Source of the DNA: Janibacter cremeus
GTDB taxonomy: Bacteria > Actinomycetota > Actinomycetes > Actinomycetales > Dermatophilaceae
Length of the DNA: 64,000 nucleotides
NCBI RefSeq assembly: GCF_013409205.1
Contig: NZ_JACCAE010000001.1
Location: 248,001 to 312,000, forward strand
Reading direction: 5' to 3'
The position numbers and the translations under genes were made by a program. The notes beneath the pieces were generated by a model that worked only from the letters and a program-made list of their open reading frames with translations, made no database searches and had not been told where the DNA came from. Below, piece after piece: positions 43,158 to 52,046 of this stretch. The stretch's first letter is position 1. Every line of letters starts with the position of its first letter.

Positions 43158-43466
43158 TCAGACCGCCAAGCCCACCTGATCGCCCACGGGTGAGAGCAGG
43201 ATGATCTCGGGCGGACCCTGCACGAGGGTTTTGGTCGCCTCGCCAAATGCAGCAAATTCGTCCATCGAGCTGTGCCTGCGCAGAGACTCCTTCGAGTCGT
43301 AGCTCTCCAGGAGGACGTAGTCCCCGTCGCTCTTCACGACGCGCTGGAGGTCGTAACGCAGGCAGCCGGCATCCGCGAGGAAGGGTGCACGAGCTGCCGC
43401 GACGGCTGCCTCGAAGTCCTCGGTGAACTCGGGCTTGACGGAGATACGGGCGATGACGTTGATCAT
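43158..43466 (-). CDS. Putative quinol monooxygenase (ABM domain)
   Basis: A 102-residue dimeric alpha/beta-barrel protein: INVIARISVKPEFTEDFEAAV at the start, GCLRYDLQRVV and YVLLESYDSKESLRRHSSMDEF, the standard antibiotic-biosynthesis-monooxygenase order with the histidine that shapes the pocket. Such proteins oxidise small quinols or act as heme-free oxygenases, often in stress response. ATG at 43466 chosen; a GTG at 43472 is possible. It is convergent with the methyltransferase gene, 33 bases apart. Confidence 0.85.
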   Translation of the reverse strand: MINVIARISVKPEFTEDFEAAVAAARAPFLADAGCLRYDLQRVVKSDGDYVLLESYDSKESLRRHSSMDEFAAFGEATKTLVQGPPEIILLSPVGDQVGLAV

Positions 43467-43559
43467 GTCCACACCATAGGTGAATCCAGCCTCAGGTCGA
43501 GCCCCGCTCCAGCGACAGCCACCCACCACCCGTGAGGTTCACGGCAACGTGAATCGGGC

Positions 43560-43602
43560 GGCTTCGAGGTTCGGCCGGGGACGACCTCACACCTCAGCCA
43601 AC
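43560..43602 (-). repeat. Dispersed palindromic repeat, copy H (reverse orientation)
   Basis: On this strand it reads GGCTTCGAGG then CCTCACACCTCAGCCAACG, the family in reverse. It lies 32 bases before the copy 2 target site. Confidence 0.65.
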
Positions 43603-43633
43603 GTGGGGCGCGATCAAGCCTCCCCGGTGTGTC

Positions 43634-43639
43634 GATGCA
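43634..43639 (+). repeat. Target site duplication, IS copy 2 (low-coordinate side)
   Basis: GATGCA, matched exactly at 45079-45084. Confidence 0.85.
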
Positions 43640-45078
43640 CGTAGTGCCTCACGTCAAGATGCCCGCGAAATGAGATCCGTGCCTCAGGTAGGAAGTGCCC
43701 GCGAAAGTGGGTGGCGTGTCAGCTGGCTCGCACGCGGATGCCTTTGTGGACGTTGGGCAGGGCTGAGGGGAAGCTGGCCAGGTAGAGCTGTTCGGTCTTG
43801 TCCTTGGCCAGCAGGACCAGTCGCTCTTGCAGGTCGCCGATCCGGCGGGCGAGCTCGGCGGGGTTGAGCGTGTCGCGGTAGGCGGTCAGCTCGGCCTGCT
43901 GGGCGGGCGAGAGGACGTCGGCGGTCAGGAGCCGGTCCAGCGGGGTCTGGGGCGGGTCGTACAGGCGGGTGCGGCGCCCGTTGTGGTCGCTGCCGTACCC
44001 GATCGGCTTCTTCGTCGGGGTCAGGTAGTTCAGCCGGTCGTTGACCAGCGGCCACAGCCGGGCCAGGACGGCGCGTTCCTCGGGGGTGTCGTAGCGGTAG
44101 TAGAAGGCGTACTTGCGCACCAGGTGGTTGTTCTTCGACTCGACGGTGGCCTGGTCGTTCTTCTTGTACGGCCGGGACCGGGTGAAGTAGATCTTGCGGT
44201 CGGCGGCCCAGTCGATGACGGGATGGTTGAGGAACTCGCCACCGTTGTCGAAGTCGAGTCCCGTTACCGCGCAAGGGATTTCATTCACGGCGGCCTGCAG
44301 CGCGGTCAGGATGTGGGTGTGCGCGTTGTTGCGGATGGTGCGGGTGAAGACCCAGCCGGTGTGCACATCGGTCAGGTTGACCGTGCGCGCGAACTCACCC
44401 TTGAGGGTGGGTCCGCAGTGCGCGACGGTGTCGCCCTCGAAGAACCCCGGCTCGTCCTCGACCTCGTCCCCGGCCCGGCGGATGGCGATGCTCGAACGAA
44501 GCAGCGGCGAGGGCTTGGTCGTGGCGACCCCACCGATGGCGTCCTTGGCCTTGGCCGGGGCGAGGTACCGGTCGATCGACGCGGCGCTCATCGACAGCAG
44601 TTCGGTGCGTACCGCGCGACTGTAGCGATCGACGCCGTCGACGAGCTCGCCGTGGCGCTCCAGCGCGTCCAGGTGCACGCGCATCGAGACCACCAGGTAC
44701 TTCCCGCACTGCCCGCCAGAGGCGGCCCACACCCGTTGCAGCACCTTGCGCGCGTCGTAGGAGAACTTCGGCGCCCGCGGTTTGCGCATCGCCGCCGCGA
44801 CCACCCGGCCCGGCCCCGGCGGCGCCGTGGCGGCTGCGACAAGCCGGCGGCGGGCGTTGTCCCGGGACCAGCCGGTCACCGAGACCACCTCATCGAGCAT
44901 TCGGCCCCGATCCTTCTTGCTCGCCTTCGCGTACGCCTTGGCGTACTTGTTCGTCACCTCGGCACGAGAGGCCATCGACAACTCACTTCCCATGCCCCAG
45001 CAGCATCCACCGATTTCGCGGGCATTTCCTTCGTGAGGCACCGAGGGCGGTTCGCGGGCATCCTTCGTGAGTCTCGTC
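43640..45078 (-). mobile_element. Insertion sequence, DDE integrase type, copy 2 (1439 bp)
   Basis: Same element type as at 28511-29947, in the opposite orientation. The 6-bp duplication GATGCA flanks it exactly, which fixes the boundaries. Ends again carry two ~27-base units each. Sequence divergence from copy 1 shows that the two were separate insertions rather than a recent local duplication. Confidence 0.9.
43719..44993 (-). CDS. Transposase of IS copy 2 (rve/DDE integrase domain)
   Basis: A 424-residue protein of the same length and layout as the copy 1 transposase, with Asp188, Asp249 (GLDFDNGGEF) and Glu285 (NDQATVESKNN) intact. Differences cluster at residues 26-33, 57-69 and 119-158. 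The ATG at 44993 matches that of copy 1; an in-frame extension upstream reaches into the element's left end and beyond and is not likely to be translated. Nothing suggests inactivation. Confidence 0.92.
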   Translation of the reverse strand: MGSELSMASRAEVTNKYAKAYAKASKKDRGRMLDEVVSVTGWSRDNARRRLVAAATAPPGPGRVVAAAMRKPRAPKFSYDARKVLQRVWAASGGQCGKYLVVSMRVHLDALERHGELVDGVDRYSRAVRTELLSMSAASIDRYLAPAKAKDAIGGVATTKPSPLLRSSIAIRRAGDEVEDEPGFFEGDTVAHCGPTLKGEFARTVNLTDVHTGWVFTRTIRNNAHTHILTALQAAVNEIPCAVTGLDFDNGGEFLNHPVIDWAADRKIYFTRSRPYKKNDQATVESKNNHLVRKYAFYYRYDTPEERAVLARLWPLVNDRLNYLTPTKKPIGYGSDHNGRRTRLYDPPQTPLDRLLTADVLSPAQQAELTAYRDTLNPAELARRIGDLQERLVLLAKDKTEQLYLASFPSALPNVHKGIRVRAS

Positions 45079-45084
45079 GATGCA
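45079..45084 (+). repeat. Target site duplication, IS copy 2 (high-coordinate side)
   Basis: GATGCA, identical to 43634-43639. Confidence 0.85.
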
Positions 45085-45107
45085 TTGCGCACCCGATCGG
45101 CCGCACC

Positions 45108-45113
45108 TAGGCT
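45108..45113 (+). promoter_or_regulatory. Probable -10 box of the MFS transporter gene
   Basis: TAGGCT lies 42 bases before the ATG at 45156, just outside the insertion sequence, so the promoter survived the insertion. Confidence 0.45.
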
Positions 45114-45155
45114 CGGCGTCGGGCCACGGGCGATCGCACCCGTCCGGGAGGGTTG

Positions 45156-46385
45156 ATGAGGCAGGGCAGCTTGGCGCACACACGCTCTGTCGTCACCCCA
45201 TCATCCAGTCGCATTCGATCGATCTGGATCACACTCGCGGCCCTGCTGGCCGCGGGGTGGTCGACGAACCACTTCGCCGCCCTCCTGCCCGTGCTCGCGG
45301 AGGTCGCGCACATCTCCAAGCCGGGTCTGGATGCGGCATTCGGCCTCTACGCCCTCGGTCTGCTGCCGGGTCTGCTGCTCGGCGGGGGCCTGTCGGATCG
45401 TCGGGGTCGACGGCCGGTCGTGCTGACCGGGCTGGTCCTGTGCGCCGCGGGCAACGTGGTGATGCTGCTCTGGCCGACGCTGGCCGGGGTGCTGATCGGC
45501 AGGCTCGTCGTCGGCGCGGGTGTCGGTTTGGTGGCGAGTGCGGGGACTGCGTGGGCAGCCGACCAAGACTGGACGAAGGGAGCCGCCCGAGCTGGTGTCG
45601 TGCTCACCACCGGGTTCGCGGCCGGCCCGCTGGCCTCCGGGCTGATCGGTCAGTTCACCCCCGGCCGGATCGGTCTGGTGGTGGCCTTCACCGTCCCCGT
45701 ACTCCTGACCGGACTCTCGGCGCTGCTCTGCCTGTTCCCGGACCATGCGAGTGTCGTGGTTCCCGTCACGAAACCTCATCAGGCTCGCGTCGGCAGCTCA
45801 CCCCCATTCGTCGAGGACCGGCGCATCGGCCCCGCCCTCGCCGCCGCTGTGCCCATGGGGCTGTGGGTCTTCTCCTGCGTCACCGTCGCCATGATCGTGC
45901 TGACCGAGCGGATCGGTGGCCAGTACGGGGGGCCGATGCTGCCGGCGGTGGCGGCCGTCCTGGCTCTGGGCACCGGGATCCTCGTGCAGCTCGGGACACG
46001 TCGACTCGCCGGCTGGCGACCGCTCGGGGTCGTCGGCGCAGGGCTGGCGGCCATCGCCTTCGTCATCTCCGGCGTGGCCGGTGGTCAGATGAGCATCGCG
46101 ACGTTCGTCTTGTGCTCGCTCATCTTCGGGGCCGCGTACGGCCTGTGCCTCGGGCAGGGCCTGCGCGACGTCGACCGGCTCGCACCCCGCTCCACCCGAG
46201 GGCTGGTCATCGGCATCTTCTACGTTGTCACCTACACGGGCTTCGCCCTGCCCTTCGTCCTCAACACCTACGAGGACACCATCGGCGCCTCGGCGCCGAT
46301 GGTGGTGCTCGCGGGGCTCGCCGCGGCCAGCGCACTGGCCCGCCTCGTGCAGGCGCGGCGAGGTGACAGCCGTCATTTCGAGTAG
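45156..46385 (+). CDS. Major facilitator superfamily transporter
   Basis: A 409-residue membrane protein with 12 predicted helices. Between helices 2 and 3 it has the MFS signature GLLLGGGLSDRRGRRPVVLTG. Helix 4 is LAGVLIGRLVVGAGVGLVASAGTAW, and a central cytoplasmic loop around residue 210 precedes the second half. The N-terminal half resembles drug/sugar efflux permeases, but the substrate is not evident. GGGAGG lies before the ATG at 45156; a TTG at 45153 is an alternative. Confidence 0.88.
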   Translation: MRQGSLAHTRSVVTPSSSRIRSIWITLAALLAAGWSTNHFAALLPVLAEVAHISKPGLDAAFGLYALGLLPGLLLGGGLSDRRGRRPVVLTGLVLCAAGNVVMLLWPTLAGVLIGRLVVGAGVGLVASAGTAWAADQDWTKGAARAGVVLTTGFAAGPLASGLIGQFTPGRIGLVVAFTVPVLLTGLSALLCLFPDHASVVVPVTKPHQARVGSSPPFVEDRRIGPALAAAVPMGLWVFSCVTVAMIVLTERIGGQYGGPMLPAVAAVLALGTGILVQLGTRRLAGWRPLGVVGAGLAAIAFVISGVAGGQMSIATFVLCSLIFGAAYGLCLGQGLRDVDRLAPRSTRGLVIGIFYVVTYTGFALPFVLNTYEDTIGASAPMVVLAGLAAASALARLVQARRGDSRHFE

Positions 46386-46399
46386 TGCTTGGCGTGCGC

Positions 46400-47023
46400 T
46401 CACACCGGATCATCAGGGAACTGCATGGGCAGCAGGTCCAGCGCCTCGGTGGTCAACCGCGCGGTGTGCTCCAGCAGCTCACCGACGGAGGAAGACCGCA
46501 GGAGGGCCAGCTGGTCGAGGGCGCCCAGAGGGGAGATCCAGGCCAGCTGCCAGCTCCTGGTGACCGGGTCGTCGGAGAGCTTGACATCGGACGGCCAGAG
46601 GTCGGCGCGGTACTCACTCGTCACCACCAGGGCCCGTCGCACGGTGCGCTCGGTCTCCGCCAGGTGCGAGAGCTGCTCGCTGCTCCACTCCAGAGCCGGC
46701 AGGGTGCGCACCTCGGCGCATGGGTAGGGATCCTCGGGCAGCCACCTGACGACGTCGAATCGGTCCCCGCCGCGCGCCAGCAGCCGGACGCGACCGTCCG
46801 CCGTCGGCTGCAGCTGCTCGACGGTTGCCACGGTGCCGATCGGGAACCGCTGGTCTCCCCCGCCGACCTCAAAGCCCCGCTCGATCAGCACCACACCGAA
46901 GCGGCCATTACCACCGGCGACGTCACGCAGCATCGTCAGGTAGCGCGGTTCGAAGATCTGCAGGGGCAGCAGGTTGCCGGGGAACAGGACTGACCCCAAC
47001 GGAAACATCGGCAGGGCGTCCAT
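46400..47023 (-). CDS. LON substrate-binding-domain protein
   Basis: A 207-residue protein made of the N-terminal substrate-binding domain of LON protease alone: LPMFPLGSVLFPGNLLPLQIFEPRYLTML at the start, FGVVLIERG and GTVATVEQL. No ATPase or protease part is present. Such stand-alone forms are common in actinobacteria and of unknown role. The ATG at 47023 is the family start. It is convergent with the transporter gene with a 14-base gap. Confidence 0.92.
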   Translation of the reverse strand: MDALPMFPLGSVLFPGNLLPLQIFEPRYLTMLRDVAGGNGRFGVVLIERGFEVGGGDQRFPIGTVATVEQLQPTADGRVRLLARGGDRFDVVRWLPEDPYPCAEVRTLPALEWSSEQLSHLAETERTVRRALVVTSEYRADLWPSDVKLSDDPVTRSWQLAWISPLGALDQLALLRSSSVGELLEHTARLTTEALDLLPMQFPDDPV

Positions 47024-47174
47024 CCGACCAATCTCGCACAGTCTCGGGTCAGACGCGCTCGCCGCGATCGCGCAGTGACGCACTCGGCCCGGCAACTGGG
47101 ACCGAATGGGGCTCTTCACAATTGCCGTGCCGAACACTTGACTTCACTTGAGGCTCTCTGCGTTATGCGTCGGC

Positions 47175-47858
47175 TCAGGGTGACTTGGTCGGATCACTCA
47201 CCTGCGACAGCCGCCGTTCACGCCTAAACTGCAACCGGTCGGCCATCGTTATCCACGACACCCGGACTCGCACGTTCGTGACCACCAACGTGTCGTTGTC
47301 TACGAAGGACATGACCGTTTTCCGATCAAGCACGTTTCGCAGAAACACGGGCATGCCGACGCTCATATTCGTGGATCTTGGCGCAGTCCAAATCGTTGGG
47401 CCTTTATACCCGCCACCGCCTATTCGGAACTTGACCCTATTTCGCGCATGCCACGTCTGTAGAACCCAGAAGCCAAGATAGCTCGCCTGAGTGACCTTCC
47501 AAGGCTGGTGAGATGCCACTGACCGCAGCTCATCCCTCACGTGCTCGACATCCATGCAAGCATGCTTGGGCCAAGGCGGCCCCAAGGAATCGAAATACAC
47601 CTTCCCGCCATAGGAGTTGGAATAGAAGAAGAACTTGACTCCGCAGATGGGGCAGGTTGCATTCGGCGTTGAGTAAAACCTACCCGCCGCGCCTGACGGC
47701 AGGGTCCGCTCCCACCAGTTGCCTGTAGTGGACGACCCAACATCCCGCGAGAAGGTCGCCGCACGCGATGAGTCGCGAGTAACCGAGTGGTCAGTCACCC
47801 AATGAGTGTTGCCGCTCTTACTGGTCCTCCAGTGGCCGCGCCGGTGGAATCTAGCCAT
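47175..47858 (-). CDS. Uncharacterised protein with a CxxC zinc-ribbon-like motif (defence island)
   Basis: A 227-residue protein of unknown family. It begins MARFHRRGHWRTSKSGNTHWV followed by DHSVTRD, an aromatic/basic motif, then a CPICG pair near residue 76 next to FFFYSNSYGGKVYFDSLGPPWPKHAC, likely one half of a zinc site with the later cysteine and histidine. The C-terminal half is beta-rich and basic. The region has visibly lower GC than its neighbours, a sign of transfer. Its ATG overlaps the helicase stop region by eight bases, so it is the last gene of the leftward nuclease-helicase operon. Function cannot be stated. Confidence 0.75.
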   Translation of the reverse strand: MARFHRRGHWRTSKSGNTHWVTDHSVTRDSSRAATFSRDVGSSTTGNWWERTLPSGAAGRFYSTPNATCPICGVKFFFYSNSYGGKVYFDSLGPPWPKHACMDVEHVRDELRSVASHQPWKVTQASYLGFWVLQTWHARNRVKFRIGGGGYKGPTIWTAPRSTNMSVGMPVFLRNVLDRKTVMSFVDNDTLVVTNVRVRVSWITMADRLQFRRERRLSQVSDPTKSP

Positions 47859-49353
47859 TGGCTCGCAGGGACTGAGTCGCCCTAGCAAAGGTTCTCAGGA
47901 TCCGACGGTGAGTCTGTCGAGGCAGCTCGCGCGTACCAGGCTCCCCCAGCGGTGTCCCCGGCACAGCCGGCGAGTTATCCAGCAGCTCATCCAGACCGGA
48001 GCGACTCAGCAAGAGAAGCCCGTGCGTCGCGCGCGTACACGTCACGGCCAACCGTCCGAAGGCAGAGTTGAAGGCATCGAGCTCCGACGCACCCGACAGC
48101 GGATGCACCGCCACAGTGAGCGTGTTGGTCTGCCCCTGCCACGAGTCCACCGTCGAGGCCACGATCCAGCCGTCTGGCACGTCATGCCGGCCAACGAGGC
48201 GGTCGACCATCTCCTGAGCGTCGTCAACCGCCGCGTTACGTGTGGCGAGCACCGCGATCACCGGGTTGTCCCCTTCTCGTTCCCGAGCGGTGACCGAGGT
48301 TCGTTCCTCGGGTGCCCCGTGGCCGTCGTAGTCCGTTGACCAGATCGTCAGGTCCGACTGGATGAGTGCATCCAGATGCGCTTCCAGCACTGACAGCAGA
48401 GGTTGATCGATGTCCGGCGCCTCGGCTTCCGGTAGGCCGTCGACCTCCAGGAGTGTGGGCTGTCCCGTACCGACCTGAGCCCAGAGTTGTGCGGACTCCC
48501 CCGAGATGCCTTCTGCAGCCAGCTCCCGGTCGCCCGGCCCCACGACGCACGTCAGCGACGTCCAGTCGGTGTAGAAGGCCCTCCAGAGCGGAAGTTGCGC
48601 CGCTGTCGGCCGCCATACGGCCGGAAGTTCCCTGGACCACGTCTGCGAGTCCCCGTCGAACCCTTCCGGCCAAGCCCGGTAGGGGTTGTGCCCGGGATCG
48701 CCCCGCCACGGGTTCTGCGACGGGTCCAACGGCGGCAGCTGGCCGACGTCACCCACACCAACGGTCAATGGCGCCATGCGAGACACTTTGGCGTATCGGT
48801 GATTCGGCAGCTGCCACGCCTCGTCAACGAAGAGCACGTCGAAGAGCGTTTCCTCGTTGGAGGCGTTGCCCAATCGGTCACGGATGTACCGCGCCGAGCC
48901 CTCGAACTTGTGCGTGGTCCCGATGATCACCTCGGCGCTCTCCGGGATCTCCTTGTACCCGATGACGACCGACGCCTTCTCGTGGACCCACTCCGGTACC
49001 CGCTCGTACCACTCCTTCGACACGGCCAGGCACACCCGGTCCCGCCCGAGTTGCTCCCCCAGCTGGCCGGCGAGCGGGATGACCTGCTTGTTGGCGAATG
49101 CGGTGACGCCGACCCGGCTGCAGCTGTCATGGGTCAACGCTTCGCCCACCATGCGTTTGAGGGCAAAGGTCTTCCCCGCTCCTGCGGCAGCCTTGAGGAG
49201 AATCCGCTCGTAGGGCTCGATGCCGTCGAGCACTTCCTGAAGTGCTCCGATCGCTTGCGTCACGACGTCCAAATTCTGGATCGCGGCGGCTGCATGGTGG
49301 ACGGCGGTCGTGTCGGCCGGGGACGAAGGGGGCGTGAAGGTCAACGTGGTCAT
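47851..49353 (-). CDS. SF1-type DNA/RNA helicase
   Basis: A 500-residue P-loop enzyme. Walker A is AAAGAGKTFALKR (Lys61), Walker B FVDEAWQLP (Asp177, Glu178), motif III VGVGDVGQLPP, and a C-terminal STVDSWQGQTNTLTV followed by GRLAVTCTRATHGLLLL gives motifs V and VI. The order is that of Upf1/RecD-like SF1 helicases. The AWQLP in motif II is unusual. It probably unwinds or translocates on nucleic acid to feed the nuclease encoded just upstream, whose stop codon overlaps this ATG by one base (TGATG). No fused nuclease domain is visible. Confidence 0.85.
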   Translation of the reverse strand: MTTLTFTPPSSPADTTAVHHAAAAIQNLDVVTQAIGALQEVLDGIEPYERILLKAAAGAGKTFALKRMVGEALTHDSCSRVGVTAFANKQVIPLAGQLGEQLGRDRVCLAVSKEWYERVPEWVHEKASVVIGYKEIPESAEVIIGTTHKFEGSARYIRDRLGNASNEETLFDVLFVDEAWQLPNHRYAKVSRMAPLTVGVGDVGQLPPLDPSQNPWRGDPGHNPYRAWPEGFDGDSQTWSRELPAVWRPTAAQLPLWRAFYTDWTSLTCVVGPGDRELAAEGISGESAQLWAQVGTGQPTLLEVDGLPEAEAPDIDQPLLSVLEAHLDALIQSDLTIWSTDYDGHGAPEERTSVTAREREGDNPVIAVLATRNAAVDDAQEMVDRLVGRHDVPDGWIVASTVDSWQGQTNTLTVAVHPLSGASELDAFNSAFGRLAVTCTRATHGLLLLSRSGLDELLDNSPAVPGTPLGEPGTRELPRQTHRRILRTFARATQSLRANG

Positions 49354-52046
49354 CAGTCGAGGTCATCCGGTGTCTGGTCGAGCGGAACGCTCATGTCGGT
49401 CGTTGGCTCAGTCTGCGAGTCAGTCGGGGTCCCATCTGCCGGTGTGTCGAACTGATCCATGTCGACCACAGGGGGCCAGACTTCCGGATTCATCTCGCCG
49501 GCGGCTCGCCTTTCGGCGATCCAGTCCGAGGTGTTCGCTTCCCGGAACTCGTGAGGCTGACAGCAGTACTGGTGTTCGTCCGGGTCCTCCATGAAGGAGT
49601 CCGAGGTGCAGCTGGGCTTCGGTCCGCTCAGGTCATCGGCGGGTGGACGGCCCACGGCTATTTCATGGCCGGACTTGAATGGACCACCGAGCCACCTCGG
49701 GTTGATGTCCGAGATGACGACCTCATCGCCCACGTCCACGTCGGGCTCGATCTTGGGACTCCACTCGAAGCTCCCATCGATATCGGTGCGCTCATCCGCC
49801 TCGAGTCGGCCGACGGGCCACTGCCCGAACTTGAATGAGCCCGCCTGAATCTTCAGCGTGATGCCATCGTGGTCAACCATTGGCCCCCGGGCGTCAAGGA
49901 TGAGCGCAACGGTGTCGTCAGCCCCCAACCGGCGCGATCGGGGCTTCAGCCTCACCGGCTCCACATCGACGACGTCCGCCAGCGCGATATTGCGAGCGCC
50001 CGCGTCCCGCGCAGCCTCTCGCGCTGCGTGTGGATTACCCAGGATGCGCAACTGCTGGGCGCATGTCGCATCCGTGTCCATCATGGGCACGAGCGAGTTG
50101 CGCCAGAACCAGTTGACCCTGCCGAATCGCACGAGGTCCGACGCGCGGAACTCCATGCGACGGCGCCACACCTGCTGGGCACGCGCCTCGATGGCCCGGT
50201 AGACGGCTCGCAACCGCGAGACAGGCAGGGTGTCCAACGCAGCAACGGCCCGGCTGACGACGTCGGCCTTGTATTCCAGCTCGGCACGGACCAGATCGTC
50301 ATAGTCACCAGCAGGCCGACCGACTCGGTTTCGCTTGGTCCCGGGCGCTGCGCTGTGGATGGCGTCCGACCCGGCGTTGGACAGTCGCGCGCCGGGAGTG
50401 TGCAGCTCCTCAGCGATGCTGTCCGAGACCACGCGGTGGTCGAGATTCCCGTCCGCCTCGGCCCAACGCACGAGGTAGTCCAGACGTCCCGCGTCGCTCA
50501 GGACTCCCCCGGGCACGAAATGACGCCGCACAATCGCGCGAAGATCCACGAAGGACTCCCGCAGCGCCAGAGCACGACCGCGGTCCTGATCCAGCAGGAA
50601 GCTCACCGCGAGTCGCTGTTGCTCGGTGAGCGAGTCCGGGACGGAGGCAGGCTCCCCGTCGAAGGTCAGCGGAGGGCGATCGACCTCGAGGTCGCGTGCC
50701 CACCGCAGCCTGCTGATCTCCGTGCCGGCGAGCGAATCGGCAATCGAGACGAGGAGGTCTCCGGTGGCTGTATCCGGCAGGATCATCTGGATCGGCTCGG
50801 GCAGTTCTGAGTTCGCCTGGAGTTGGTCTGCCAATGCCTCTGAGAGCACAGCCCCCAGCGCTCCCATGATCGCCAACCTGGTGTCCAGCGACTGCGGGTC
50901 CGCGAAGACAACGGGCACCCACGCCTGCGCTGCACCAGAACTGTCGATCCGCTGCAGGGACACGCCATAGCAACCCAGAGCCGCAGCGTCGGACTTGGCC
51001 AGCACAAGGTTGATCGTCGCCGGCTGGCCCACGGGATCGGTTCTGCGCTGCCCGGTCATCACGGGATGCCCGTCGCGGGTGGCGATCACGGCACTGACCA
51101 GACTGTCCGGGACGTCGGCGACATCACTCTTCCCCGCAGCCACCGGGGCAAGAGCCGGCCGCTGCTCGGGGGCGACCCCGATCTCGGTGAGGAGACTCGC
51201 GGGGTCCACCGTGGATCGGACCTGGTCGCGACAGTAGTTGAAGAGACTGCACGTCGGACAGGTCATCGGGTTGAAGGTCCGCTCGAGGTGGTCGACGTAG
51301 GCCTTGAGCTCCGTATCGGAGATGTCTTCACCGAGTTCTTCACGCAGCTGGTGGCGCTCCTCGGCCCGGACCCGTACCTCCGTGCGGTGGTCGTCGAGCC
51401 GCTCGACGACCGCCGACGGCTGCAGGAAGGCGTTGCGAGGTACGGCCAAAGTTCCCCATGGGTGAAGCGTCATACCGTTGGGCAACTTGGACCACTCGTG
51501 GACCGACTCCGCGCCGAGCGCCACCTGCAGGAACCCCTTGAGCATCCGTTGGTCGTCGATGAAGGCGCGCACACGCTCATAGTCCTTGGCGTCGCCCATG
51601 ACCAACCAGCTTCCGACCGGCGTGGTCGCCTCGGCATCGACGTCCGCCTCGGTCTGTCCATCGGTGATGGCGAACCTCGGTGACACCACCGCGAAGTCGG
51701 GCTTGACCGGTGTCGCGCCTGACACGTCCTCGAGACCGACGAAGGGGATGGCCAGGGACGTGATCATCGTGGCGACGCCCTCGTGCACCGCCTTGAGGTG
51801 TGCCTGCGCCAGGACTGTCGCCGTGGTGTCCACCCGCACGTGTGCATCTGCCCGACGCACGGCGACGGGACGCGCGAGGTCGAGCGCACCCACCGTCGTC
51901 GTCAGCAGCCGCGAGACGAAGGCCTCGTGCCTGATGAGCCGCTCGAAGGTCATGGCGCGCATCCAACGGGCTTCCGGGATACCTGCGGTGGTGTCCGGGC
52001 TTCCCAGCTTCGTGGCGATCTCTCGTCGCCCTCGACCCAGCACCAT
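49353..52046 (-). CDS. Large PD-(D/E)XK nuclease-like protein with Cas4/RecB-type cysteine cluster
   Basis: An 897-residue protein. Near the N-terminus KPDFAVVS (Asp117) and WLVMGDAKDYE (Asp152, Lys154) form a PD-(D/E)XK core of RecB type, followed by DDQRMLKGFLQVAL as the RecB motif. Cys263, Cys266 and Cys272 (CPTCSLFNYC) resemble the iron-sulfur cysteines of Cas4/AddB nucleases; a fourth ligand is not obvious. The remaining ~600 residues match nothing I know and end in an acidic Thr/Pro/Asp tail. The ATG at 52046 is a choice among several (MRAMTFERL begins 28 residues later). First gene of the leftward operon. Confidence 0.78.
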   Translation of the reverse strand: MVLGRGRREIATKLGSPDTTAGIPEARWMRAMTFERLIRHEAFVSRLLTTTVGALDLARPVAVRRADAHVRVDTTATVLAQAHLKAVHEGVATMITSLAIPFVGLEDVSGATPVKPDFAVVSPRFAITDGQTEADVDAEATTPVGSWLVMGDAKDYERVRAFIDDQRMLKGFLQVALGAESVHEWSKLPNGMTLHPWGTLAVPRNAFLQPSAVVERLDDHRTEVRVRAEERHQLREELGEDISDTELKAYVDHLERTFNPMTCPTCSLFNYCRDQVRSTVDPASLLTEIGVAPEQRPALAPVAAGKSDVADVPDSLVSAVIATRDGHPVMTGQRRTDPVGQPATINLVLAKSDAAALGCYGVSLQRIDSSGAAQAWVPVVFADPQSLDTRLAIMGALGAVLSEALADQLQANSELPEPIQMILPDTATGDLLVSIADSLAGTEISRLRWARDLEVDRPPLTFDGEPASVPDSLTEQQRLAVSFLLDQDRGRALALRESFVDLRAIVRRHFVPGGVLSDAGRLDYLVRWAEADGNLDHRVVSDSIAEELHTPGARLSNAGSDAIHSAAPGTKRNRVGRPAGDYDDLVRAELEYKADVVSRAVAALDTLPVSRLRAVYRAIEARAQQVWRRRMEFRASDLVRFGRVNWFWRNSLVPMMDTDATCAQQLRILGNPHAAREAARDAGARNIALADVVDVEPVRLKPRSRRLGADDTVALILDARGPMVDHDGITLKIQAGSFKFGQWPVGRLEADERTDIDGSFEWSPKIEPDVDVGDEVVISDINPRWLGGPFKSGHEIAVGRPPADDLSGPKPSCTSDSFMEDPDEHQYCCQPHEFREANTSDWIAERRAAGEMNPEVWPPVVDMDQFDTPADGTPTDSQTEPTTDMSVPLDQTPDDLD

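Noticed and set aside
28511..45078. Composite transposon bounded by the two IS copies
   Set aside because: The copies differ by about 10 % of transposase residues and each has its own target duplication, so they inserted separately. The enclosed genes look chromosomal.
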